Shown one piece after another: positions 53,701 to 63,400 of a DNA stretch of 64,000 bases (positions are counted from its first letter, which is position 1; the number at the start of each line of letters is the position of its first letter). Location of the stretch: assembly GCA_039029355.1 (NCBI GenBank), contig JBCCGI010000021.1:46504-110503 (forward strand), given 5' to 3'. Made by a program: the position numbers and the translations under genes. The notes under the pieces are model-generated. The model was given only the letters and a program-made list of their open reading frames with translations. It was not told the origin of the DNA and made no database searches. Source of the stretch: JBCCGI01 sp039029355 (lineage in GTDB: Bacteria > Planctomycetota > UBA1135 > GCA-002686595).

Positions 53701-53875
53701 CGCCGGCGGAGGGCTGTGGCCGCCGCTTGCGACCGCGATCGCGGGCGGCGTGGGCGGTGCGACGCTGCTGGCGCTGACGCTGGTGCCGGCGGTGCACGTC
53801 GTCACCACGCGGTGGCACGAGCGCGCGAGCGAGGAGGGCGGTGTGGCGACGGCGGCGCCTGTGCCCACCGCGTAG
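50771..53875 (+). CDS. RND-family efflux transporter (AcrB-like permease)
   Basis: 1034 aa with the usual 12-helix, two-repeat layout: helix 1 (RLTVLVLALILVAGFSALEV), a large periplasmic loop, helices 2-6 beginning GLGTALVVLVLLIAMGWRSA, and the mirrored second half beginning ASVGVLLVLMVATLVLSFQS. In helix 4 the proton-relay site reads LLIDNAIVMVDE, with D-N instead of the D-D of AcrB, as in several RND subgroups. It follows the adaptor by 6 nt. No outer-membrane channel gene is adjacent. Substrate unknown: drugs, lipids or metals cannot be separated from sequence alone. Confidence 0.93.
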   Translation: MSTLFFRRPRLTVLVLALILVAGFSALEVLPRREDPELTSRNALVVTRFPGATAERVERLVTEKLEQELFEVEEVKELTSTSSAGVSVVSIELRDDVLEPDEIWSRVRDRVDDAALAFPAGALAPAFERMEITAWTMLAGLAWRRDDPAPLGVLGRLADELEDRLRALPGTEEAEVFGAPAEEIRVEIDPARLAALGLSAEALAGELAAADSKVAAGRLLSAQSDLLLEVDGELDSVARIAAVPVRAGADGALLRVGDVARVERGVRDPADELALISGSPGVAVAARLRSDARVDRGAARARAEVEAFAAELEGDVEVALLFDQSRYTDERLRELLANLGLGTALVVLVLLIAMGWRSALLVGSALPLSALMVLAGMRLLGVPIHQMSVTGLIIALGLLIDNAIVMVDETRHRLAEASHPAEAVGRAVRALAVPLLGSTLTTVLAFLPLVIAPGPVGEFVGAMSLSVVLAIVSSFALALTVLPALTAWLERLAPAERGPRFLHRGIHSARLERAWRAALGLLVRRPALGVAAGVALPLAGFVGGSGLQEQFFPPAGRDQAQVELRLGELASIDSTYATVERAYDALLAHPRVADVHWFVGGSAPKFYYNMLEAERGSARYAQGLIQLDDKEGATAVLRELQDLLDRSLPGAQVLVKQLEQGPPFEAPIELRLEGEDVELLRELGEELRAELAAVEGVVHTRATLGAERPKLRFAPADEDLRLAGLDRVALADRLAAALDGALGGSVVEGDEELPVRVRVEDDSRATLDAIASLELAGAGGWTPLSALGELTLAPELGSLPHRNGRRVNTVQGFLTAGTLPQDALDTVRARIAERRDALPAGITLAFGGESAERDEAVGNLAASVGVLLVLMVATLVLSFQSFRRAALIGLVGVLAVGLSLGSLAFFGHPFGFMAIVGTMGLIGIAINDSIVVLAALVADPRARAGDPAAVVDVVVRSTRHVLATTVTTVAGFLPLLAAGGGLWPPLATAIAGGVGGATLLALTLVPAVHVVTTRWHERASEEGGVATAAPVPTA

Positions 53876-54036
53876 CGGTCGCGCCGGGCCTGGCGCGCCG
53901 GGCCCTGTCGCACCAAGCCCCGGGGCTCCGAGCCCGAGCGCTACCGGGCCCCGCGGGTTCCCCGGCGGGACCCAGGCGCTCTGCTAGGCTGGAGCTGGCC
54001 TCTCCCTCACCATCCACAGGATTTCAGGGGAGCTCG

Positions 54037-55851
54037 ATGGACCGTCTCGCCTTGCCCACGCCGGCCGACCGGCGTGCCTTTGCCGTACTTGCACTCTCGC
54101 TGTTCTCGTCGGCCTGTAGCCAGCGCCTCCCGGCGGCGGCACCCGCCGACCCCGCCGCGCCGCCACAGACCGCCACCGCACCCGGCGCCTTCACCCCGCG
54201 GCCGCCCAGCCGCGGAGCGCCGCTCGTCGTCTCCGCCTCGGCGGGCTCCGATATCGAGTTGGTCGTCCCGGGGCACCAGAACGAGGTCTCGATCGCGGTC
54301 AACCCGAACGACCCGAAGCACTGGGTCGTGGCCTCGCACACCTTCGAGGCCGGCTGCTCCCAAGTCCGCTGGTCGACGACCTTCGACGCGGGTCAGAACT
54401 GGACGTCGGGGCTCACGGGGACCTTCGGTACCTACCAGTCGATCGACCCGCTGGTCGCCTGTGACCCGAGCGGGCGCTTCCACCTGATCTGCCTAGCGGC
54501 CGCAGCCGGGAGCGTCGCCGACCTGATGTGGCTCGACTCTCCGGACGGCGTCGCCTGGAGCCCGGGCGTCGCGATCGCTCAGGACGGCAACCTCAACGAC
54601 AAGCCACAGATCGACGTGGACTTCTCCGGCGGGCCGTTGCACGGCTCGGTCGCGGTCGTCTGGAGCCGCCTGGCCGCCGGCACGACCGACATTCCGGTGC
54701 TGCTGCGCACGCTGCCGCTAGGCGGCGCCACGTGGTCACCGGTCGCCAAGGTCAACGACGCGAACCGCCCGGGCGGCGTCGGAGCCGACGTGGCGTGGGG
54801 GCCCGGAAGTCAGCTGACGGTCATGCACCGCGACGACGCGGCCGGCGAGATCCTGAGCGATACCCGCCCGCCCGGCGGGACGTTCGGGACGGACGTGATC
54901 GTGACGACCTTCACGCCGTTCCCGGGGAACAAGCTCCCGGGCAGCAACTTCAATGTGAAGGCGATCTTCTCGCTCGCGGCGGATTGGACGTCCGGCCCCC
55001 ACGCAGGGCACCTGTACATCGCCTACCACGACTGGAACGGCGCCAACGGCGACCTGAGGGTCACGCGCAGCGTCGACGGAGGCCAGACCTGGCAGGCTCC
55101 GGTGATGCCCGTCGGCGGTCTTCCCGGCGATCACTTCTTTCCCTCTCTCGCCGTCGACCCGCGGGGCAACGTCAACCTGCTGCTCAGCGACCACCGCACC
55201 GTCACCCCCCAGCCGTGGATCGGAACGCGCTTCGCTCGCTCCTCCGACGGAGGCCTCACCTGGCGCGACCTGCAGGTCACCGACCACACCGGGTGGGACC
55301 ATGGTTCGATGGCGCCCTACACGGGTTGCTTTACCCAGTTCAACAGCTTCATCGGCGACTACCAGACCGTGGCCTACTCGGACCGCCTGGTCATCCCGGT
55401 CTGGACCGAGGGCCTGTCGGGCGACCTCAACGTGGCGCTCGACCCGCTCAACCTCGACCTCGCCAGCGACATCGACGCGATCTCGGGCTCCGCGGGGGGC
55501 GTGGTCTCCTTCGCGATCAACGTCGGTCCGAACCACGGTGGCGAGCAGTACTTCTTCACCGCCTCGCTCACTCCCGGCCCGCCGGGGATCGACCTGCCGG
55601 GCGGGGTCAACGTCCCGATCCAGTTCGACAGCTGGACGCAGCTGAGCGTCGACCCCGCCGGGGCTGGCGTCTTCCGGCCCGCCAGCACTCACTTGGACGC
55701 CACGGGCAGCTCGACCGCGATCTTCGACACCACGTCGCTCTACATCCCGGTGGCGACGCCCGAGACGCTGCACTTCACGGTCGTGACGTTCGACGCGTCG
55801 CTCACCGCGACCTACGCCACGGCGACTTCAACGGTGCGCATCGATCCCTAG
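54037..55851 (+). CDS. Exported BNR/sialidase-fold repeat protein
   Basis: 604 aa. Signal peptide with a cysteine (ALSLFSSACSQR), possibly lipidated although the -3 residue is atypical. A Pro/Ala-rich linker leads to a six-bladed propeller with Asp-box-like motifs (STTFDAGQNWTS, SVDGGQTWQAP, SSDGGLTWRDL). The C-terminal 120 residues (AISGSAGGVVSFAINVGPNH and onward) resemble a beta-sandwich tail that I associate with secreted proteins of the same lineage as the FG-GAP protein. No sialidase arginine triad was identified, so it may bind rather than cleave. AGGGGAG lies 5 nt before the ATG at 54037. A perfect palindrome follows the stop. Confidence 0.78.
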   Translation: MDRLALPTPADRRAFAVLALSLFSSACSQRLPAAAPADPAAPPQTATAPGAFTPRPPSRGAPLVVSASAGSDIELVVPGHQNEVSIAVNPNDPKHWVVASHTFEAGCSQVRWSTTFDAGQNWTSGLTGTFGTYQSIDPLVACDPSGRFHLICLAAAAGSVADLMWLDSPDGVAWSPGVAIAQDGNLNDKPQIDVDFSGGPLHGSVAVVWSRLAAGTTDIPVLLRTLPLGGATWSPVAKVNDANRPGGVGADVAWGPGSQLTVMHRDDAAGEILSDTRPPGGTFGTDVIVTTFTPFPGNKLPGSNFNVKAIFSLAADWTSGPHAGHLYIAYHDWNGANGDLRVTRSVDGGQTWQAPVMPVGGLPGDHFFPSLAVDPRGNVNLLLSDHRTVTPQPWIGTRFARSSDGGLTWRDLQVTDHTGWDHGSMAPYTGCFTQFNSFIGDYQTVAYSDRLVIPVWTEGLSGDLNVALDPLNLDLASDIDAISGSAGGVVSFAINVGPNHGGEQYFFTASLTPGPPGIDLPGGVNVPIQFDSWTQLSVDPAGAGVFRPASTHLDATGSSTAIFDTTSLYIPVATPETLHFTVVTFDASLTATYATATSTVRIDP

Positions 55852-55877
55852 ATTGGCCCTAGGTTGGCCCTGGCTCG

Positions 55878-55903
55878 TCGCCCGGCTCGATCGAGCCGGG
55901 CGA
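55878..55903. terminator. Perfect 26-bp palindrome between convergent genes
   Basis: TCGCCCGGCTCGA followed directly by its exact reverse complement, 26 nt after the BNR gene and 27 nt after the convergent hutU stop. In RNA it folds as an 11-bp stem with a GAUC loop on either strand. It is a likely bidirectional terminator, although no U-tract is present. Confidence 0.6.
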
Positions 55904-55930
55904 ATCCGCGGGCCATCTACGCTCCCCGGG

Positions 55931-57613
55931 CTAGCCGAGCCCGGGGATGTCGACGCCGCGCTCCTTCGCGCAGGCGACCGCCTCGTCGTAGCCCGCGTCG
56001 ACGTGGCGCATCACGCCGGTGCCGGGGTCGTTGGTCAGCACCAGCTCGATCGCCTTGGCGGCGTCCGCCGTGCCATCGGCCACGGTGACCTGGCCGGCGT
56101 GCAGGCTGTAGCCCATGCCGACACCGCCGCCGTGGTGGAACGAGACCCAGCCCGCGCCGCTGGCGACGTTCAGCATGCAGTTGAGCAGCGGCCAGTCCGC
56201 CACCGCGTCGGTGCCGTCGCGCATGCCCTCGGTCTCGCGGTTGGGCGAGGCCACCGAGCCGCAGTCGAGGTGGTCGCGGCCGATCGCGATCGGGGCCGAG
56301 ATGCGGCCCGAGGCGACGGCCTCGTTGAACGCCAGGCCGGCGCGCGCGCGCTCGCCGTAGCCCAGCCAGCAGATGCGTGCGGGGAGCCCCTGGAAGGCGA
56401 TGCGCTCGCCGGCCATCTGGATCCAGCGCATCAGCGGCGCGTCGTTCGGGAAGAGCTCGCAGATGATCTCGTCGGTCACCGCGATGTCGGCCGGGTCGCC
56501 CGACAGCGCGACCCAGCGGAAGGGCCCCTTGCCCTCGCAGAACAGCGGGCGCACGTACTTGGGCACAAAGCCCTCGAAGCCGAAAGCGTCCTCCATGCCG
56601 GCCTGCTTGGCGTGCCCGCGCAGGTTGTTGCCGTAGTCGAAGGTGTCGGCACCGCGCTCCTGCAGCGTCAGCATCGCGCGCACGTGCTCCTTCATCGTGC
56701 GGAAGGACTCGGCCTCGTAGCGCGCGGGGTCGGAGTCGCGCAGGGCGACCGCCTGCTCGAAGGTCATGCCGTTGGGCACATATCCGGCGAGCGGGTCGTG
56801 GGCGCTGGTCTGGTCGGTCAGGACGTCGGGCGTGACGCCGCGCTCGATCATGCGCTCCAACAGGTCGACCGCATTGGCCACCACGCCGATCGACTTGGCG
56901 ACGCCGGCGTCCTTCCATTCGAGCGCCAGGTCGATCGCCGCGTCGACGTCGTCGAGCAGCTCGTCACAGTAGCGCGTGTCGATGCGCTTTTGGATGCGGC
57001 TGCGGTCGACGTCGGCGCCGAGGAAGGTCCCCTCGTTCATCGTCGCCGCCAGGGGCTGCGCGCCGCCCATGCCGCCGAGGCCGCCGGTGACGACGAGCTT
57101 CTTCTTCAGCGAACCGCCGAAGTGCCGCTGGGCACTCGCCGCGAAGGTCTCGTACGTACCCTGCAGGATCCCCTGCGAGCCGATGTAGATCCACGAGCCG
57201 GCCGTCATCTGGCCGAACATGATCTTGCCCTCGACCTCGAGCTTGCGGAAGTGCTCCCAGTTGGCCCAGTTGCCGACCAGGTTCGAGTTGGCGATCAGCA
57301 CGCGCGGCGCGAACTCGGTCGTGCGGAACACGCCGACCGGCTTGCCCGACTGTACCAGCAGCGTCTCGTCGGCCTCCAGCCGCTGCAGGGTCGCGACGAT
57401 CGAGCGCAGCGCGTCCCAGTCGCGCGCGGCCTTGCCGCTGCCGCCGTAGACGATCAGCTTCTCGGGCTCCTCGGCGACCTCGGCGTCGAGGTTGTTCAGC
57501 AGCAGGCGCAGGGCCGCCTCGGCCTTCCAGGTCTTGCAGGTGCGTTCGGACCCGCGCGGCGCGCGCTGGGGGCCGGCGGTGATCGCGTCGAGGGCGGAGG
57601 CTTGGATCGTCAT
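55931..57613 (-). CDS. hutU: Urocanate hydratase
   Basis: 560 aa, normal length for HutU (about 555). Conserved segments include LLVQSGKPVGVFRTTEFAPR, TAGSWIYIGSQGILQGTYET, VTGGLGGMGGAQPLAATMNE, VPNGMTFEQAVALRDSDPAR, FDYGNNLRGHAKQAG and the end region SFHHGGGVGMGYSLHAGQVT. The enzyme adds water to urocanate using tightly bound NAD+, the second step of histidine breakdown. It lies 31 nt after a small membrane-protein gene on the same strand. hutH is 1.2 kb away on the same strand; hutI and the last-step genes are not in the window. Confidence 0.97.
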   Translation of the reverse strand: MTIQASALDAITAGPQRAPRGSERTCKTWKAEAALRLLLNNLDAEVAEEPEKLIVYGGSGKAARDWDALRSIVATLQRLEADETLLVQSGKPVGVFRTTEFAPRVLIANSNLVGNWANWEHFRKLEVEGKIMFGQMTAGSWIYIGSQGILQGTYETFAASAQRHFGGSLKKKLVVTGGLGGMGGAQPLAATMNEGTFLGADVDRSRIQKRIDTRYCDELLDDVDAAIDLALEWKDAGVAKSIGVVANAVDLLERMIERGVTPDVLTDQTSAHDPLAGYVPNGMTFEQAVALRDSDPARYEAESFRTMKEHVRAMLTLQERGADTFDYGNNLRGHAKQAGMEDAFGFEGFVPKYVRPLFCEGKGPFRWVALSGDPADIAVTDEIICELFPNDAPLMRWIQMAGERIAFQGLPARICWLGYGERARAGLAFNEAVASGRISAPIAIGRDHLDCGSVASPNRETEGMRDGTDAVADWPLLNCMLNVASGAGWVSFHHGGGVGMGYSLHAGQVTVADGTADAAKAIELVLTNDPGTGVMRHVDAGYDEAVACAKERGVDIPGLG

Positions 57614-57644
57614 CGTCTCTGGGGGAAAGGGGTCGCGCCGTAGT

Positions 57645-58271
57645 CTACTCCCCCGCGTCCCGCGCCAAGGCGAGCATCCACGCGGTCGCGAGCAGAATCG
57701 TGGCCGGAGTGCCCGCGGCGACCAGCGGGGCGCTCTCCAGCGCTCCTCCCGCGGCGAGCAGCCAGCCCGAGCCCGCGGTCAGCCAGGCCAGCCGGCGCGC
57801 CGCCGCCGAGGCGAAGCCGAGCCCACCGGTCACGACCAGCACGCCTAGCGAGTAGGTGCCGTTGGCGCCGACCACGCTGAGCAGCTCGAAGCCGCGGTGG
57901 ATCGCGAGCGCGTCGTCGGGCCGTGCGGCGTAGAGGGACGGAACCAGGAACGCGAACACCAGGCTAAGCGAGACGTCGAGCGCGGCCGCCAGGCGCACGA
58001 GCAGCACGCCCGCGCGGGCCCGGGCCGACGGCTCCGAGCGCGCCAGGAGGCGCGCGAAGGTCGACAGCGCGAGGGCGCAGAGGACCCACACGCACCACGT
58101 GATCCGCCAGCCCACGGGCTCGCCGCCCAGGTACGCGAGGCGCTCCTCGAGCGGCACCAGGAACGACCCCGGACGCAGGTAGAACCACGACGCAGAGAGG
58201 CCGGCGACGTGCGCCGCCGCGGCCGCCGCCGCCAGGCGTCGAACGCCTGCCGCTCCATCGCTCCCGACCAT
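57645..58271 (-). CDS. Polytopic membrane protein of unknown function
   Basis: 208 aa with about five hydrophobic helices, such as ITWCVWVLCALALSTFARLL, LDVSLSLVFAFLVPSLYAAR and YSLGVLVVTGGLGFASAAAR. No family was recognised. It lies between hutH and hutU, 31 nt upstream of hutU on the same strand, so it may be co-transcribed with hutU. A transport role for histidine or urocanate is conceivable, but five helices and no transporter motif argue against a standard carrier. ATG at 58271; divergent from the GNAT gene by 26 nt. Confidence 0.6.
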   Translation of the reverse strand: MVGSDGAAGVRRLAAAAAAAHVAGLSASWFYLRPGSFLVPLEERLAYLGGEPVGWRITWCVWVLCALALSTFARLLARSEPSARARAGVLLVRLAAALDVSLSLVFAFLVPSLYAARPDDALAIHRGFELLSVVGANGTYSLGVLVVTGGLGFASAAARRLAWLTAGSGWLLAAGGALESAPLVAAGTPATILLATAWMLALARDAGE

Positions 58272-58297
58272 CGCGGCCGAGGCTATCCTGGGAGGGC

Positions 58298-58825
58298 ATG
58301 GGAGCCACGGGCGACATTCGAATCCGCGTGGGCGAGGTCTCCGACGCGCGCGGGCTCGCGGAGCTCTCGGTCGCGACGTGGCGCGCCGCCTACACCGGGC
58401 TGATGCCCGAGGAGCTGCTCTCGATGCACTCGGTCGAGCAGCGCGAAGCGCTCTTCGCCAAGTCGCCCGACCCGAAGAGCGGGCGCCGGCTGTGGGTCGC
58501 GGAGGACGCGGAGCGCATCGTCGCCTACGCCTCCGCCGGCCGCGCGCGCGGCCCGTCGAACGAGGACGGGCTCACCGGCGAGCTCTACGCGATCTACGTC
58601 GCGGCCGAGCTCTGGAGCGCGGGCCTCGGGCAGCGGCTCCTGGCCGAGGTCGTCGCATACCACCGCTCGCTCGGGCTGCGGCGCTGCCTCGTGTGGGTCC
58701 TGACCGCCAACGAGCGCGCGCGGCGCTTCTACGAGCGGGCGGGGTTCGAGCTCGACGTCGAGCGCGAGGAGAAGGAGTTCCTCGGCTTCCGCCTGTGGCA
58801 CACGCGCTACGCGCTAGGCCTCTAG
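58298..58825 (+). CDS. GNAT-family N-acetyltransferase
   Basis: 175 aa. It has the Gcn5 fold order: IRIRVGEVSDARGLAELSVA, GELYAIYVAAELWSAGLGQR-LL with the acetyl-CoA loop Q/R-x-x-G-x-G/A as SAGLGQRL, and the end RRCLVWVLTANERARRFYER-AGF, which is motif B of the family. It transfers acetyl from acetyl-CoA to an amine; the acceptor is unknown. It lies in the hut region on the opposite strand, its end overlapping the hutH end by 12 nt. Confidence 0.9.
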   Translation: MGATGDIRIRVGEVSDARGLAELSVATWRAAYTGLMPEELLSMHSVEQREALFAKSPDPKSGRRLWVAEDAERIVAYASAGRARGPSNEDGLTGELYAIYVAAELWSAGLGQRLLAEVVAYHRSLGLRRCLVWVLTANERARRFYERAGFELDVEREEKEFLGFRLWHTRYALGL

Positions 58826-60358
58826 CGCGCCCGCCGCGCGCTCGACGACGCGCACCAGCTCGCCGCCGGTCAGGAGCTCCTCGGCGACGTCGAGGTCGGG
58901 CTTGAGATAGCGGTCGCGCTTCATCGGCTTCACCCGCCCGCGGTAGAGCGTGTAGGCCGCGTGCGCCCCCTTGCCCGCGCGCAGCTCGGCGTGGAAGTCG
59001 CGCGCCTGACAGGCGGCGGCGTACTCGATCGCGAGCACGCGCTCGGTGTTCGCGCAGATCGTGCGCGCCTTGCGCGCCGCGGTCACGCCCATCGACACGT
59101 GGTCCTCCTGGTTGGCGCTGGTCGGCACGGTGTCGACCGACGCCGGGTGGGCGTGGACCTTGTTCTCGCTCGCCAGGGCCGCGGCGGCGACCTGCGCGAT
59201 CATGAAGCCCGAGTTGGTGCCCGGGTCGGGACACAGGAAGGCCGGCAGGCTGGAGAGGTCGGGGTTCACGAGCTGCTCGAGGCGCCGCTCGGACACGTTC
59301 GCCAGCGTGCACATGGCCAGCCCCAGGTAGTCGAGCGCCATCGACACCGGCTGGCCGTGGAACTGGCCCGCGGAGATCACCTCGCCGGTGTCGGGGAACA
59401 GCACCGGGTTGTCGGTGACGCTGTTCATCTCGGCCGCGAGCACGTCGCCGACGTGGGCCAGCGCCGCCTTGAAAGCACCGTGGATCTGCGGCACGCAGCG
59501 CAGCGAGTACGGGTCCTGCACGCGGTCGCAGTCGGCGTGGCTCGCGAGCACCTTCGAGCCCGCGAGGCAGCGCAGCACGTTCGCCGAGGTGCGCGCGTGG
59601 CCCGGCTGCCCCTTCAGCTCGGCCAGCCGCGGGTCGAAGGGCGAGGCGCTCCCGAAGAGCGCCTCGATCGTGAGCGCGGCGAGCGCGTCGGCCGCCTTCG
59701 ACAGGTTCGCCGCACGGTGCCACACCTCGGCGCCCGTGGCGGTCATCACCTCGATGCCGTTGATCAGCGCCAGGCCTTCCTTGGCGGCGAGCCGGATCGG
59801 CTCCTCATCGACCTTGCGCAGCGCGGCGCGCGCGCCCATGCGCCGGCCGTCTACGTAGGCCTCGCCGTGCCCCATATAGGCCGCGGCCATGTGCGCCTGG
59901 GGGGCGAGGTCGCCGCTCGCGCCGACCGAGCCCTGCTGCGGCACGACCGGCACGAAGCCCTTGTTGAACAGCCGCACCAAGGCGTCCGCCAGGCGCGGGC
60001 GGATGCCCGAGTGGCCCCGCACCAGGCCGTTCAGCCGCAGCACCTGCGCGGCGCGCACTTCGCCGATCGGCATCGGCTCGCCCGAGCCGCAGGCGTGCGA
60101 GAGGATCAGGTTGCGCTGGAGCTCCTCGAGCTGATCCGATGCGATCGCGACGCTCTTCAGCTTGCCGAAGCCGGTCGTGAGCCCGTACACGACATCGCCG
60201 GCCTTCACGTGGTCGTCGACCACGCGTCGCGCGCGCTTCACGTTCGCCTTGGCGCCCGCCGTGAGCGCGAGGCGCACGGGATCGCCGCGCAGGCAGGGGG
60301 CCAGGTCGTCGAGCGTGAGCGAGAGTCCGTCGAGGGCGATGCGGTGGGCGCGCGGCAT
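58814..60358 (-). CDS. hutH: Histidine ammonia-lyase
   Basis: 514 aa. The Ala-Ser-Gly triad that cyclises to the MIO cofactor is A147-S148-G149 in PQQGSVGASGDLAPQAHMAA. Other landmarks are VVYGLTTGFGKLKS, QRNLILSHACGSGEPM and KEGLALINGIEVMTATGAEV. It removes ammonia from L-histidine to give urocanate, the substrate of HutU nearby. The start at 60358 (MPRAHRIALDG) fits family length; a start at 60427 would add 23 residues. Divergent from the FG-GAP/dehydrogenase gene. Confidence 0.96.
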   Translation of the reverse strand: MPRAHRIALDGLSLTLDDLAPCLRGDPVRLALTAGAKANVKRARRVVDDHVKAGDVVYGLTTGFGKLKSVAIASDQLEELQRNLILSHACGSGEPMPIGEVRAAQVLRLNGLVRGHSGIRPRLADALVRLFNKGFVPVVPQQGSVGASGDLAPQAHMAAAYMGHGEAYVDGRRMGARAALRKVDEEPIRLAAKEGLALINGIEVMTATGAEVWHRAANLSKAADALAALTIEALFGSASPFDPRLAELKGQPGHARTSANVLRCLAGSKVLASHADCDRVQDPYSLRCVPQIHGAFKAALAHVGDVLAAEMNSVTDNPVLFPDTGEVISAGQFHGQPVSMALDYLGLAMCTLANVSERRLEQLVNPDLSSLPAFLCPDPGTNSGFMIAQVAAAALASENKVHAHPASVDTVPTSANQEDHVSMGVTAARKARTICANTERVLAIEYAAACQARDFHAELRAGKGAHAAYTLYRGRVKPMKRDRYLKPDLDVAEELLTGGELVRVVERAAGALEA

Positions 60359-60425
60359 GGCGCGGGATTCTATCGGTGCGCCGGCCTCCGGGCGAGGCGT
60401 CCCCCGGGTCCGTACAATCCGGGCC

Positions 60426-63400
60426 ATGAGCGTCCTCCTCGCGCCCGCCCTCCTCCTTATACCGGCGCTCCCCCAGGCCGGCGACGTGGTCTTCGGCCGG
60501 CAGCAGCTCTCGGACGAGTTCTTCTGCGAGGGCGCGGCCTTCGGCGACCTGAACGGCGACGGGCAGGGGGACGTCGTGGCAGGGCCCTATTGGTACGCCG
60601 GGCCGGACTTCGCCGAGCGGCGCGAGATCTACCCGCCCGCCCCCATCGACCCGCTGGAGTACTCCGACAACTTCTTCGCGTGGACGCACGACCTGAACGG
60701 CGACGGCCGGCTCGACGTGCTGGTGGTCGGCTTCCCCGGGCGCGACGCGTTCTGGTTCGAGAACCCGGGCCCGGGCGGCCTCGGCGAGCACTGGCCGCGC
60801 CACACGGCGTTCACCGGCGTCAACAACGAAGCGCCGCTCTTCGACGACCTCACCGGCGACGGCCAGCCCGAGCTGGTCTTCCACACCGGCGGCCGCTTCG
60901 GCTACGCGCAGCCCGCCCCCGACGACCCGCGCGCGCCGTGGCGCTTCCGGCCGGTCTCGGGCCAGCGCAGCCTCGGGCCCTTCATCCACGGGCTTGGCGT
61001 CGGCGACGTCAACGGCGACGGGCGGCCCGACCTGCTCGAGCGCGGCGGCTGGTTCGAGCACCCGGCGCCGCCCGCGGCGCTCGACGGTCCTTGGCGCTTC
61101 CACGCGGTCGACTTCGCGCTCGGCCGGCGCGGCGGTGCGCAGATGTTCGCGGGCGACGTCGACGGCGACGGCGACGCCGACGTCCTGACGAGCCTCGACG
61201 GCCACGGCTTCGGCCTGGCGTGGTTCGAGCAGACCGCGCCGGGCGAGTTCGAGGCGCACCTCGTGCTCGACGGCGAGCCGAAGGAGAACACGCGCGGCGT
61301 CGTGGTCTCGCAGCTCCACGCGCTCGCATACATCGACGTCGACGGCGACGGGCTGCGCGACGTCGTGACCGGCAAGCGCTGGTGGGCGCACGGGCCGAGC
61401 GGCGACCCGGGCTCGGACGCGCCGGCTGACCTCCTGTGGTTCCGCCTGGTGCGCGGCGCTGGCGGCGAGGTCGAGCTGGTGCCCGAGGCGATCGACCACG
61501 ACTCCGGCGTCGGGACCCAGGTCGCCGTCGGCGACGTCGACGGCGACGGCCGCCCCGACGTCGTCGTCGGCAACAAGAAGGGCACGTTCGTGTTCCTGCA
61601 GTCCGAGGGCGGCGTGCTGCCGCGCGGCGCGGACGGCGCCGCGCTCAACCTCGACCTGGAGAGCGGTGACCTCAGCGACTGGACGGCGACCGGCGAGGCC
61701 TTCGCCGGGCAGCCGGTGCGCGGCGACACCGTCACCGCCCGCGACCGCGAGCGCTGCCGGCTGGCGGGCGACTACTGGATCGGCGGCTACGAGCTGGCCG
61801 GCGACGGCGCGACCGGGACGCTGGTCTCGGCCCCGTTCGTGGCAAGCACGCCCTACGCCAGCTTCCTCGTGGGCGGCGGAGGGCACGCTGGCACGCGCGT
61901 CGAGCTGGCGCTGGCCGGCGCGGAGGAGGCCTTCTTCCGCACCTCGGGCGCGAACAGCGAGTCGATGCAGCGCGTCGTCGCCGACCTGCGCGGGCACCGG
62001 GGCGAGCTCCTGGAGATACGCCTGATCGACGAGGAGTTGGGCGGCTGGGGTCACGTCAACTTCGACGACCTACGCCTGCACGCGTCGCGGCCGAGCTTCG
62101 CGCTCGACCCGCGCGTGCCGCGCATCCTGCCGCGCGACCGCGAGCTTCGCTCCGGCCTCACCCCGGATGAGGCGGTCGCCGCCATGACGCTCCCGCCCGG
62201 CTTCGAGGTCGACGTGATCGCGGCCGAGCCCGAGCTCCACCAGCCGGTCACCTTCACGATCGACCCCAAGGGCCGCATCTGGGTCGTCGAGGCGCATTCC
62301 TACCCCAACAAGCGCGCGGCCGGCGAAGGGCTCGACGCGATCCTCGTGTTCGAGGACAGGGACCACGACGGCAGCTTCGAGACGCGCACCGTCTTCCAGG
62401 ATGGCCTCAACCTGGTCAGCGGGCTGGAGGTCGGCTTCGGCGGCGTGTGGGTCGGCCAGGCGCCCGAGCTCCTCTTCGTGCCCGACGCAAACGACGACCT
62501 GGTGCCGGACGGGCCACCCGAGGTGCTGCTCGACGGCTGGGGCCTGGAGGACACGCACGAGACGCTCAACTCGTTCGTCTGGGGCCCCGACGGCTGGCTG
62601 TACGGCTGCCACGGCGTATTCACGCACTCGCGCGTCGGCCCGCCGGGCGCGGCCGACGACGAGCGCGAGGAGATCAACGCCGGGGTTTGGCGCTACCACC
62701 CGACGCGGCGCGAGTTCGAGGTGTTCGCCTGGGGCACGAGCAACCCCTGGGGCCTGGACTTCGACGACCGCGGGCAGGCGTTCGTGACGGCCTGCGTGAT
62801 CCCCCACCTCTTCCACACGGTCCAGGGCGGGCGCTACCACCGCCAGGCCGGGAGCCACTTCAACCGCTTCGTCTACGACGACATCAAGACGATCGCGGAC
62901 CACCGCCACTACCTGGGCGACTCGCCGCACGCGGGCAACGGGCGCTCGGGCGCCGCCGGCGGCGGGCACGCGCACTGCGGCGCGATGATCTACCAGGGCG
63001 ACGCGTTCCCGGCGGAGTACCGCGGGCGCATCTTCATGGCGAACATCCACGGGAACCGGCTGAACACCGACGCGCTAGAGCGCGAGGGCTCGGGCTTCGT
63101 CGGGCGCCACGGCGAGGACTTTCTGCTCGCCAACGACGCGTGGTTCCGCGGGGTGCACCTGCGCTACGGCCCGGACGGGGCCGTCTACGTCGCCGACTGG
63201 TACGACCAACAGGCTTGCCACCTGACCGATCCCGTGCGTTGGGACCGCTCCAACGGCCGGCTGTACCGCGTCTCCTTCGGCCGCCCGGCCACGGTCGAGG
63301 TCGACCTGGCGGCGCTCTCGGACATCGAGCTCGCGCGCCTGCAGCTGCACGGCAACGAGTGGTACGTGCGGCGCGCGCGCGTCCTGCTCCAGGAGCGCGG

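Noticed and set aside
53923..53935. GGGCT-CCG-AGCCC hairpin after the RND gene as a terminator
   Set aside because: Only 5 bp with no U-tract, in a stretch where such GC hairpins are expected by chance.
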